Made by a program: the position numbers and the translations under genes. Positions 6,151-13,445 of a DNA stretch of 13,445 bases are shown one piece after another. The number at the start of each line of letters is the position of its first letter. Positions within the stretch are counted from its first letter, which is position 1. The notes below the pieces were generated by a model. The model did not search any database and was not told the origin of the DNA. It saw only the letters and a list, made by a program, of their open reading frames with translations. Source of the stretch: Prevotella sp. CAG:924 (GTDB lineage Bacteria > Bacteroidota > Bacteroidia > Bacteroidales > Bacteroidaceae); the NCBI GenBank assembly GCA_000431975.1, contig HF988586.1, positions 7,020 through 20,464 on the forward strand, given 5' to 3'.

Positions 6151-6195
6151 TTCGTTTGGCTAAAATAGTAAAAGTAGGGTTAACTTCCAAACGAA
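6151..6195. promoter_or_regulatory. Perfect 9-bp inverted repeat in the divergent promoter region
   Basis: TTCGTTTGG (6151-6159) and CCAAACGAA (6187-6195) are exact inverted copies with 27 bp between them, near the middle of the 167-bp gap between the EF-G paralogue and hemW. The half-sites bracket a possible minus-strand promoter: TTTG at 6188-6191 and, 20 nt on, TATTTTAG at 6160-6167 (one mismatch to TAnnTTTG). A dimeric or looping regulator is an inference. Confidence 0.45.
6160..6191 (-). promoter_or_regulatory. Possible promoter of the EF-G paralogue gene
   Basis: On the minus strand, TTTG at 6188-6191 is followed after 20 nt by TATTTTAG at 6160-6167, close to the Bacteroidetes TTTG / TAnnTTTG pattern and spacing. 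Transcription would start near 6154, giving a leader of about 60 nt before the ATG at 6092. The -7 element has one mismatch, so this is tentative. Confidence 0.4.
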
Positions 6196-6230
6196 TTGTA
6201 GGAAAAGTGGGCGAAATTTAATTTTATTTG

Positions 6231-6238
6231 TATTTTTG
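6231..6238 (+). promoter_or_regulatory. Putative -7 promoter element of hemW
   Basis: TATTTTTG matches TAnnTTTG and ends 21 nt before the hemW ATG at 6260, predicting a leader of about 15 nt. No TTTG is seen at the usual -33 distance. Confidence 0.55.
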
Positions 6239-6259
6239 CACGGTGATAAGATATAAGTC

Positions 6260-7357
6260 ATGGCAGGATTATACATTCATATACCTTTTTGTGCAAGCCG
6301 TTGTATTTATTGTGGATTCTACTCCACGACATCGCTCTCGCTGCGCGACCAGTATGTCGATGCCTTGGGCGAGGAGATGAGGATACGGGGCAGAGCTGCG
6401 CTCTCCACTATTTATATCGGAGGGGGCACGCCTTCCCAGCTGACCCATGATCAGCTTGTACGGCTGTTCACCTATATATATAATGTATATGATGTCGCTG
6501 AAGGGATTGAGGTCACGATGGAGTGCAATCCCGATGATATCCGTCCCGGAATGTTGGAGGGCTTACCTGTCAACAGGGTAAGCATGGGTGCTCAGACGTT
6601 CAGCGACGACCGTCTGCGGCTGTTGCACCGCAGGCATACGGCTGACGAGGTGCGCTGGGCTGTGGAGATCCTTCGTCAGGATGGCATTGCGAACATAAGC
6701 ATTGATCTTATGTTCGGCTTTCCCGGCGAGACTTTGGAAGACTGGGAGCGGGATGTGGAGGCGGCCCTCGCACTGAAGGTGGAGCATGTCTCTGCCTACT
6801 CGCTGATGTACGAGGAGGGTACGGTGCTCTACCGGATGCTTCAGCAGGGAAAGGTGAGCGAGGTGGATGAGGAACTGAGCAATGCCATGTATTACCGGCT
6901 TATCGACCGGCTCACGGCCGCCGGCTATGAGCATTACGAGATTTCTAATTTTGCGAAGCCGGGATTTCGCAGTCGGCACAACAGCAGCTATTGGAACGAT
7001 ACGCCCTATGTCGGTGTCGGTGCCGCCGCTCATAGCTACGACCGGCTGACGCGCTCGTGGAATGTGTCGGATATCCGGGAATATATTATGGCTGTCGGGG
7101 AAGGTCATCGGCCTTTTGAGAGTGAGACGATTGATGCCCGCACCCACTATGACGACTGCATCTGTACGGCGTTGCGTACGTGCGAGGGCATCGACCTGCG
7201 GCAGTTGTCACCGGCCGATCATGATTACCTTCTCGAGAATGCCGCGCCTTATGTGAGGCGCGGTCTGTTGGCCGTCACGGATGGTCATCTGCATCTCACC
7301 CGTGCCGGAATTCTGATCAGCAACACCATTATGAGTGACCTGATGCGGGCGGATTAA
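6260..7357 (+). CDS. hemW: Radical SAM heme chaperone HemW
   Basis: This 365-residue radical SAM protein starts MAGLYIHIPFCASRCIYCGF, with the 4Fe-4S cysteines C11, C15 and C18 in a CxxxCxxC motif. The residue two places after C18 is Phe rather than the fourth Cys of coproporphyrinogen dehydrogenase HemN, which is the mark of HemW. Further signatures are GGGTP (54-58), ECNPDD (88-93), RVSMGAQTF (106-114), RRHTADE (124-130) and RHNSSYW (239-245). The C-terminal part, about 290-365, is the small HemN-C-type domain. HemW binds heme and is thought to deliver it to membrane cytochromes; many databases still label it oxygen-independent coproporphyrinogen oxidase. It is divergent from the EF-G paralogue and convergent with the 122-residue membrane protein, and its stop codon overlaps that gene's stop. 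No SD precedes the start; a TAnnTTTG element does. Confidence 0.93.
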   Translation: MAGLYIHIPFCASRCIYCGFYSTTSLSLRDQYVDALGEEMRIRGRAALSTIYIGGGTPSQLTHDQLVRLFTYIYNVYDVAEGIEVTMECNPDDIRPGMLEGLPVNRVSMGAQTFSDDRLRLLHRRHTADEVRWAVEILRQDGIANISIDLMFGFPGETLEDWERDVEAALALKVEHVSAYSLMYEEGTVLYRMLQQGKVSEVDEELSNAMYYRLIDRLTAAGYEHYEISNFAKPGFRSRHNSSYWNDTPYVGVGAAAHSYDRLTRSWNVSDIREYIMAVGEGHRPFESETIDARTHYDDCICTALRTCEGIDLRQLSPADHDYLLENAAPYVRRGLLAVTDGHLHLTRAGILISNTIMSDLMRAD

Positions 7358-7722
7358 CGGCTGAGGGCGTCATCCAGTGCGCTGATGCCTTTCTCCTTGT
7401 ATTTTTGATACCAGTAGTTCTTGATGTCGTTGTTGATCTGTGTGAGTGGGCGTTTGCCGGTCAGGTGCGGACGGGCTATCTCACAGAGGAAGACGAAGAC
7501 GACAAGGGCGACAAATGCCAGGGCTGTATCGATGTATTGGTTGCCGAAAGGTGTGATCTGCAGTATCAGGCTGAAAGGAAGGAAAGGGAAGATCATGCAG
7601 GCCCAGTCGCCGGCAGTATTGTACTTTCCATACTGCATTTTCTCCTCCGCGAGATGGCGCGGAGCGAGCTTGAGGAGACGTTTCTCATGTCGTTTCCAGT
7701 AGTCCATGAATTCTTGTTCCAT
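7354..7722 (-). CDS. Small membrane protein of unknown function, 122 residues
   Basis: I do not recognise a characterised family. The protein has a charged N-terminal part (MEQEFMDYWKRHEKRLLKLA), two hydrophobic segments at about residues 38-56 and 62-82, and a basic C-terminal tail with Tyr, Trp and Lys (NYWYQKYKEK). The likely form is a two-helix inner-membrane protein with both ends in the cytoplasm. It is the last gene of the sprA-MATE-122aa run, starting 15 nt after the MATE stop codon, so co-transcription is likely. Its stop codon (7354-7356) overlaps that of hemW (7355-7357) within a shared TTAA, leaving no space for a terminator. No SD is visible. Confidence 0.75.
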   Translation of the reverse strand: MEQEFMDYWKRHEKRLLKLAPRHLAEEKMQYGKYNTAGDWACMIFPFLPFSLILQITPFGNQYIDTALAFVALVVFVFLCEIARPHLTGKRPLTQINNDIKNYWYQKYKEKGISALDDALSR

Positions 7723-7737
7723 ATTTTTTAGTTGTAT

Positions 7738-9075
7738 TTAATATAGTCTTTTCATCCAGCGCCATTGTATGACGCCGCGGGCGAGCAGATAGACGATGAA
7801 GGCACCCCACAGCACGTGGTTCGTGGGGAGTCCGAGGGCGTATAGTCCGAAGAAGAGGGCAAAGAATATCACGGTGGCCAGACAGCTGGAGACCAGCATG
7901 CCGCGTGTGGCCGTGATGCCGATCATCACTCCGTCGTAGACAAAGGCGGCCATGCCCATGATGGGGACGAGGATCACCCATGGGAAGTAAGGCAGGAGGG
8001 CCGTCCGCACGTTGGGCTCATCGGTGAGGAGATGGGTGAAGGGCAGGCCGCCGACGGCATAGACGATGGTGAAGAGGATCGCCATGATCCAGCCCCAATG
8101 AAAGAGGCGGCTGACGGAAAGGCGGAAGGCTTTCGTGTCACCGCTGCCCCAGGTACTGCCGCAGACAGCCTCACCGGCAAAGGCGAAGCCGTCGAGGACG
8201 TAGCTCACGAGGGTGTAGAAGGTGAAGAGCACCGTGTTGACACTGAGGATGACATCACCCTCGCGGGCACCGACGGAGGTGAAGAACAGGCTCACGGCTA
8301 CGAGGAACACGGTACGGAGGAAGATGTCACGGTTGACGGTGAAGAATTTCGACCACGGTGTGGGTGAGCCTGCCGGCTGTCCGGCAGCTTCTGCTGGTGA
8401 TGTCTCCGCATCGTGCAGCATCTCGCTTTTCTTTCCGAGCATCGTGCTCTTCCGGCGTGCCATGGTCACCGACAGGGCAAAGCCACTCCATTGTGCCACG
8501 AGGGTGCCGAGGGCCACGCCGGCAATGTTCATTCTGAGGAGGTAGACGAAGACTAGCGAGGCAATGATGTTGATGATGTTCTGTGCGATAGCCACGTAGA
8601 GTGGGGTACGGGTGTCCTGCGTACCGATGAACCAGCCATTGAGGCTATAGAGTGCGAGGACGGCGGGTGCTCCCCAGATGCAGACCGAGAAATAGAGGTG
8701 GGCCAGTGGACGTACGCTGTCGGAGGGATGGATCACGGTGAGTGCTGTCCAGCCGAGAGGGATCTGCAGGGCAATAAGTGCCAGCCCGAGTCCTAGTCCG
8801 AGAAGCAGTGCACGGCGGCGGAGGCGGCGCACGTCATCCCAGTCCTCACGTCCCCATCCCTGTGCGGTGAGTCCGCTTGTCCCCATGCGGAGAAATCCCA
8901 ATAGCCAGTAGAGGACGTTGAAGATCATGCTGCCGACGGCGATGGCTGCGATGGCCTGTGCCGAACCGAAATGGCCTACGATGGTCAGGTCGACGAGGCC
9001 CAGCAGGGGCACCGTGATGTTCTGAACGATGGAGGGTAGGGCCAGATGGAGTATTTTCTTGTCGATAGCTTGCAT
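7738..9075 (-). CDS. MATE-family multidrug/toxin efflux transporter (DinF-like)
   Basis: This is a 445-residue inner-membrane transporter with about twelve hydrophobic helices in two halves, as usual for MATE proteins, which export drugs or metabolites using Na+ or H+ gradients. The N-terminal half includes LALPSIVQNITVPLLGLVD and the G-H-F segment TIVGHFGSAQAIAAIAVG; the second half repeats the fold around the VLDGFAFAGEAVCG segment, a DinF-like feature. A linker of about 34 residues rich in Ala, Pro, Glu and Ser joins the halves (near residues 208-241) and looks disordered. I chose the ATG at 9075, because MQAIDKKILHLALPSI is a normal family start; the frame extends upstream to a GTG at 9117, which would add 14 atypical residues. 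It lies 60 nt after the sprA stop and 15 nt before the next gene, so it is probably in one operon with both. Substrate unknown. Confidence 0.88.
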   Translation of the reverse strand: MQAIDKKILHLALPSIVQNITVPLLGLVDLTIVGHFGSAQAIAAIAVGSMIFNVLYWLLGFLRMGTSGLTAQGWGREDWDDVRRLRRRALLLGLGLGLALIALQIPLGWTALTVIHPSDSVRPLAHLYFSVCIWGAPAVLALYSLNGWFIGTQDTRTPLYVAIAQNIINIIASLVFVYLLRMNIAGVALGTLVAQWSGFALSVTMARRKSTMLGKKSEMLHDAETSPAEAAGQPAGSPTPWSKFFTVNRDIFLRTVFLVAVSLFFTSVGAREGDVILSVNTVLFTFYTLVSYVLDGFAFAGEAVCGSTWGSGDTKAFRLSVSRLFHWGWIMAILFTIVYAVGGLPFTHLLTDEPNVRTALLPYFPWVILVPIMGMAAFVYDGVMIGITATRGMLVSSCLATVIFFALFFGLYALGLPTNHVLWGAFIVYLLARGVIQWRWMKRLY

Positions 9076-9135
9076 GTCTGTGTTTCCTGTTCTTTTGAGT
9101 GGGCAGGGGACTGCCACGGATCTTGTCCGTAGGCG

Positions 9136-12100
9136 TTATCTCGTCAGTGAGAATTTGATCGATAGTCCGAAGTCCTGCGTAGTCGTGGGATACGAGCTTG
9201 ATGTGAGCAGAGGGGTGTTCGTCTGCCGGTCGAAATAGAAGCTCAGGGTGAGGAGCCGGGAGAGGGTGTAGTCCGCGGTGAAGGAGAGCTTCAGGGCGTT
9301 ATTGCCGCTCGATGCCGTCGAGGTGGCAGTGGCAATGTCGCGTATGAGGGCGGCCTGCCTGCGGAAGGAGAAGTCGAGGCGGAGGTTGAGATCGCGGTTC
9401 ACGCTGTTGGAGCGTGTGGTGGTCTGGGTCGTTGTACCCGATTTCTTGTTAGCGGCCCCTTTTATCTTTCTGGTTGCCTTCCTGCCGAAGATGTTGAAGT
9501 TGTTGATCTTATAGCCCATTCCTATCACCCAGTCCTTCGAGGTCGTCTCGGCAATTTGGATACTTGTCATGGAGAGGGAGAGCACGCGTGTCTGCCGGTA
9601 CTCCAGTGAGGTCGTGAGGTTGTTGTTGAAAGTGAGGTCGATGCCGAGGAGGGGCGAGAACGATTCGTTGATGGATACGGTGGAGATGTTATACATCGAC
9701 GAGGGCGTGGGAAGACCTGTCGTGGCATTGTTGACGAAGCCGAGGTCTCCGCCTGCTCCCATCAGTCCTACGAATGTCGAGTAGCTCTGGTAGGCACCTA
9801 CGGCATAGATACATTTGTAGGAATGTGTCAGGTTCACCGACTTGAAGATGTCGGCAAAGAGGGGTATGCGTGACAGGCCGCTGTAACGCAGGGTCCAGTT
9901 GGGCAACATCTTCGACAGAGCGGGGAAGAGGCTCAGTGAGCCGCCTCCGGCGGTATAGGCCTTGAGGAAGGCGGGCACCATGACATCGGCGGAATAGGCG
10001 TCCACCGTACCGTTGGCCGTGTCGAAGGTCTGGCCTGCCAGTGTCGTTCCGGCAGGATATTTAACGCCGGCGTAGCGTTGCTCCACCCTTTGACGGAACG
10101 ATTCGAGAGACTTCACGAATTTGTCGAATGTCTTGCTCTTGTAGCCGTCCGTAGCGTTGCCCATCGACTCGAACGCCGATCCGATGGCGATGGTCGTCAT
10201 GTTGAATGTGCCGCTCTGGGTCGTCGGCATGCCCTCATACATATATTGTATGCTCTTGGCTGTCTGCTGGGTGCGTGAGGCCGTGAGGTCGATCTTCAGA
10301 TCCTTCACGGGCTCGAGCACGGCTTTCAGCTGCAGGTCCTCGGTGAGGTTGGTTGTCGCAGGCGAGGCCGCGCCGTTGTCGGTGACGAGCCATCCCCGCT
10401 CGTTGGCTTTGGAGATGTAGTCATCGCCTACGGTGCCAAAGGCGAAATCGAGACCCGGCGAGAACACGTTGTCGAGGCGCGTCTGTCCGAAGATATTGCC
10501 GATCATCGGTCTGAAGCTTGGCAATGCCAGGGTGTACTGGTTGCGGTAAGAGATGTTGACGGAACGTAACATCATGGCCACACGGGCGACGGCCTGTGCG
10601 GTCTTGTACCAACCTTTATTCTCCAGCGGTTCCTTGGCCGTGACGGTGAGCTTGAGTTTCAGCGTCGTGTCCAGGCGGTTGGTGATCTTGATCTTATTCT
10701 GGTCTATCTTCTTGTATTTCAGTTTGAAGGCCTTTCCATCGGCAGTCTTGGCCGTGACGATGATCCGCTTGGTCTTTTTGTTATGGCTGACCACCAAGGA
10801 CGTGTCGGGCTTCAGGGTGATCTCTCTCTCGAAGCTGTTCTTGTTCTTCGGGAGTTGTGCCTTCTGGTCTTCGGCTTTCTGGTCTGCCTTGGATTGCTTG
10901 CCGTTCGGATCACGCACCGATCGAGAGGACGGCCTTTGGGTATTACGCAGTGGCGTCTTTCTGTTCTTGTTCCTGTTGGCAGCTGTCTTGTCAAAGCGCT
11001 CGTTGGCCTTCTTGAGGAAGGGAATGTGGTTATAGAGCTTCACGAGATCGAAGGAGCCCGTGAGGTTGAGTTGTCGTGTGGTGTTGATGGAGTTGCCCAC
11101 CTCCACCGAGTCTTCTGTATCTTCGCTTCCACGCACCCAGTTGTATGTGGCGTTGTAGGTACCGTTGACGTTCACCCAGTTGAGTATCGGGATGAGCTGG
11201 AGGGGCGGCTGGTAGGAGAGGGAGAAGGTCTGCTGATAGTCGAGCGGTGTACCCATGTGGAGGATGCTCTGCCATACGGAGTCCTTCCATGCGTCGTAGC
11301 GGTCGGGGTAGAGGTCCTTGTTGACCGGTGTGTAAGGCTCTTCGATCTCCGCGTTAGTGGCACTCTGGAAGTTCATGTGCAGATTCTTTGTGAAGTCCCA
11401 GCGAAGGGTGAATTCACGGTTCCATAGAAACTGCGAGTTCCACGTGACGGGCAGCGAGGTGTTGTCCATCGTCTGCAGGTCGCGCTCCTGCAGCTCATAG
11501 TAGGTACGCGACAGCTCCGTGTTGAAGCCGATGTTCTGCGGCAGCCAGTTGAGTCCGAAGCGCTTGGCGATGTCGAGCCATTTGCTCTTGTTCTTCAGCT
11601 TCTTGAACGGTTCCCAGGCCTTGTATGAGGGCGTCCAGTTATAGTTCATGCCGCCGCGCCATTGGTCGTTGTTCTCATACACGGTCGTCTCGCCCTGAGT
11701 ATGCTCGTGCGAGTGGGAGTAGGAGAAGGAGAAGTTGGCGGGGTCGTAGGGCATGGGATGCCGTTTGGTGGCGATGCCCACGCGGACGTTGGACAGGGAG
11801 AAGTTGGTCTGGATCGTCTTGGTCACCGCGATGTTCTCTATCGAGTCGCGCTCTGTCTGCGAGGCTGCGGCATCCAGCGCGTCTTTCAGGCGGATATCGG
11901 TGTCGAGCGGATTGTACTTAGGCTTCGACACGTTCTTCGTCATGCTGTAGTATAGTGGGATTGACACTTTCGCCTTGTCGGGGAAGAATTTTCCCAATTC
12001 CAGGCTGGTAGTGACGGACATCGAGCTCTCGTCGTCCTGTGTGCGGTCGTTGATGCCGCTCTCCAGTCCGCCGAAGCCCTGGCTTACATAGCGTCCCTGC

Positions 12101-13445
12101 ACGTTGACAGAGCCCATGTCGGAGAGTTGGACATTGAGACTTCCCTGTGCTGCCCAGCCACCGGAGTTGTTCTGTCCGAGCAGTCGCAGCTCGTTGACCC
12201 ACACCTCACCCGATTTGGTCGAGGATGAGAGGTTACGTACGCCGATCATCATCACCTTCACCTCGCCCAAGGTAGGATTACCCATCACGGTCACCTTGTT
12301 CTGCGGATGGTCGGCATCGTAGACCGAGTAAGGGCGTGTGAAGGTGGCCGAGCCGTTGGAGCGGGCCCGGTTGCGCTCGTTCTTCACTGTGGTGAGGAGA
12401 GACAGGGGGATCTGGAGCATATTCTCCTCCGGCCATACTTTCGTACGGTCGAGGGCGGAGTTGTTGTTGTATGTTCCGGCAGGCGTGAGCTTGAGGGGAA
12501 TTTCGTATTCGTAATAGTTGTTGCGGTAGTCGCTGCCCAGCCGGACGAAGATGGCGAGCTGGTTGTCTTCGAGCAGCGTCGTTTTCTGCTCCAGGGCATT
12601 GGCATGGACGAACATTTGCAGGTTCTTGTATTCGCGGATGTCCAGCGTGGTGTTCTTGTACACGCTCTTCGACTCTCCGGGCGAGAGGGTCGACACATTC
12701 AGCTGCAGGGCCTGCTCGTCGCTCTCGGTGAGCTGCGGCTGTGTGGGGTCCTGCACCTGTGAGATGCCGGGAGGAATGACATAGTTGACCGGCGTCTTGT
12801 TGTTGTTCTCCTCGTAGGTGACGGCGGCTGTGGTGAGCTCACCGGTCTGTGCGGCTGCACCGTCGAGATTCTGGTCATAGATGCGCCATGTGCCGCGCAC
12901 GAGGTCGAGCGTGGCAAAACGGAGGATGATGGGTGCGGGACAGCCCGTGATGAACATGCGCATGAAGCGGATGGAGGAGAAGTCGGAGATAGAGCCGACC
13001 TTGCTCTCATACTGATCTACGGGGATGCGGAAGAGGTACCAGTTGATCTGTCTTTTCTTGCCGTTGCGCAGCGTGGGTTCTGTCTCGCGCTTGTCAACGA
13101 TGAAGTTGCGTCCGACGACGAAGTCCTCGGGACGCAGCGACACGTGGTATTGATAGTAGCGCTCATATTCGTTGAGCGTATAGTCCTGGTTGATGTCCTC
13201 CACGTCGGGCGTGCTCTTGTAAGAGGTGTCGTAGCCTTCGGTCTGGTCTTCCGAGGCGGGGGAGTTGCCTTGCGGGTTGTTGATGTATTTGTAGCGGCGC
13301 AGGATGGAGGCGCGGATGTTGTCCCAGTCCGATCCTCTGAAATAATGATAGTCGTCATGGGCGGGATCGTTGTAGAGTGAGTCCCATACGGCGGCGTTCA
13401 CCTTTCCCTGCAGCTGGGAGAGGTAGTCTTGGTAGCTCTCGAAAG
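9136..13445 (-). CDS. sprA: SprA/Sov outer-membrane translocon of the type IX secretion system (5' end cut by window edge)
   Basis: The frame is open to the right edge; before the GTG at 13401 it continues in frame as FESYQDYLSQLQGK, so that GTG is internal. The window holds the C-terminal 1435 residues of a family that is usually about 2400-2500 long. SprA (Sov in Porphyromonas) is a giant outer-membrane beta barrel, shown in Flavobacterium to have 36 strands, through which type IX secretion cargo leaves the cell. Matching features are the segments RNFIVDKRE, WYLFRIPVDQYESKVGSISDFSSIRFMRMFITG and GEVWVNELRLLG, many alternating aromatic strands such as LRWDFTKNLHMNF and LSYQPPLQLIPILNWVNVNGTYNATYNW, and a C-terminal strand ending LSIKFSLTR. 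A basic, low-complexity stretch (about 10820-11012) followed by a small Lys-rich beta segment interrupts the barrel repeats. The MATE gene follows after 60 nt. The presence of SprA implies a type IX system elsewhere in this genome. Confidence 0.92.
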   Translation of the reverse strand, partial: FESYQDYLSQLQGKVNAAVWDSLYNDPAHDDYHYFRGSDWDNIRASILRRYKYINNPQGNSPASEDQTEGYDTSYKSTPDVEDINQDYTLNEYERYYQYHVSLRPEDFVVGRNFIVDKRETEPTLRNGKKRQINWYLFRIPVDQYESKVGSISDFSSIRFMRMFITGCPAPIILRFATLDLVRGTWRIYDQNLDGAAAQTGELTTAAVTYEENNNKTPVNYVIPPGISQVQDPTQPQLTESDEQALQLNVSTLSPGESKSVYKNTTLDIREYKNLQMFVHANALEQKTTLLEDNQLAIFVRLGSDYRNNYYEYEIPLKLTPAGTYNNNSALDRTKVWPEENMLQIPLSLLTTVKNERNRARSNGSATFTRPYSVYDADHPQNKVTVMGNPTLGEVKVMMIGVRNLSSSTKSGEVWVNELRLLGQNNSGGWAAQGSLNVQLSDMGSVNVQGRYVSQGFGGLESGINDRTQDDESSMSVTTSLELGKFFPDKAKVSIPLYYSMTKNVSKPKYNPLDTDIRLKDALDAAASQTERDSIENIAVTKTIQTNFSLSNVRVGIATKRHPMPYDPANFSFSYSHSHEHTQGETTVYENNDQWRGGMNYNWTPSYKAWEPFKKLKNKSKWLDIAKRFGLNWLPQNIGFNTELSRTYYELQERDLQTMDNTSLPVTWNSQFLWNREFTLRWDFTKNLHMNFQSATNAEIEEPYTPVNKDLYPDRYDAWKDSVWQSILHMGTPLDYQQTFSLSYQPPLQLIPILNWVNVNGTYNATYNWVRGSEDTEDSVEVGNSINTTRQLNLTGSFDLVKLYNHIPFLKKANERFDKTAANRNKNRKTPLRNTQRPSSRSVRDPNGKQSKADQKAEDQKAQLPKNKNSFEREITLKPDTSLVVSHNKKTKRIIVTAKTADGKAFKLKYKKIDQNKIKITNRLDTTLKLKLTVTAKEPLENKGWYKTAQAVARVAMMLRSVNISYRNQYTLALPSFRPMIGNIFGQTRLDNVFSPGLDFAFGTVGDDYISKANERGWLVTDNGAASPATTNLTEDLQLKAVLEPVKDLKIDLTASRTQQTAKSIQYMYEGMPTTQSGTFNMTTIAIGSAFESMGNATDGYKSKTFDKFVKSLESFRQRVEQRYAGVKYPAGTTLAGQTFDTANGTVDAYSADVMVPAFLKAYTAGGGSLSLFPALSKMLPNWTLRYSGLSRIPLFADIFKSVNLTHSYKCIYAVGAYQSYSTFVGLMGAGGDLGFVNNATTGLPTPSSMYNISTVSINESFSPLLGIDLTFNNNLTTSLEYRQTRVLSLSMTSIQIAETTSKDWVIGMGYKINNFNIFGRKATRKIKGAANKKSGTTTQTTTRSNSVNRDLNLRLDFSFRRQAALIRDIATATSTASSGNNALKLSFTADYTLSRLLTLSFYFDRQTNTPLLTSSSYPTTTQDFGLSIKFSLTR

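Noticed and set aside
9076..9117. Upstream GTG start for the MATE gene
   Set aside because: It would add 14 residues (MAVPCPLKRTGNTD) that do not fit a MATE N-terminus, whereas the ATG at 9075 gives the usual start just before helix 1.
13399..13401. GTG at 13401 as the start of sprA
   Set aside because: The frame stays open to the window edge with SprA-like sequence, and the family is about 1000 residues longer, so this is an internal Val codon.

Overview
The window looks like chromosomal core sequence from the order Bacteroidales, most probably a Prevotella-like (Prevotellaceae) species of moderate GC. The supporting signs are a SprA/Sov-type translocon of the type IX secretion system, an RprX/RprY-like two-component pair, a Bacteroidales-type EF-G paralogue, promoter -7 elements of the form TAnnTTTG, and almost no Shine-Dalgarno (SD) sequences. 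There are no IS elements, phage genes, CRISPR arrays or tRNA/rRNA genes, and I saw no sign of recent transfer.

Layout, left to right. (1) At 1-549 on the minus strand lie rpsF (bS6) and rpsR (bS18, running off the left edge), with a strong SD placed only before rpsR. (2) At 760-987 on the plus strand is a small two-helix membrane protein, divergent from rpsF. (3) At 988-1231 is a gene-free stretch with strong hairpins, including a textbook intrinsic terminator for the minus-strand operon that follows. (4) At 1232-3525 on the minus strand is a two-gene operon, sensor kinase then OmpR-family regulator (rprX-rprY type), with an apparently leaderless promoter and several symmetric or repeated sequence elements upstream. 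(5) At 3526-3932 is a 407-bp intergenic stretch ending in the terminator of the next gene. (6) At 3933-6092 on the minus strand is an EF-G paralogue whose GTPase signature residues are altered, resembling the GTPase-deficient EF-G2 (FusA2) described in Bacteroides. (7) At 6093-6259 is a divergent promoter region with a perfect 9-bp inverted repeat 27 bp apart. (8) At 6260-7357 on the plus strand is hemW (radical SAM heme chaperone), whose stop codon overlaps that of a convergent gene. (9) At 7354-13445 on the minus strand is a probable operon, read as sprA (5' end beyond the right edge), a MATE-family transporter and a 122-residue membrane protein.

Common themes are translation (bS6, bS18, EF-G paralogue) and the cell envelope (sensor kinase, transporter, SprA, small membrane proteins). 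The two items most worth following are both about translation control: the isolated SD in front of bS18, which fits the proposed autoregulation of the bS6/bS18/bS21 pocket that hides the anti-SD in Bacteroidetes ribosomes, and the EF-G paralogue that keeps the translocation parts of the protein but has lost the catalytic histidine motif. I found no entirely new multi-gene system here; most of the window is well-recognised core genes.
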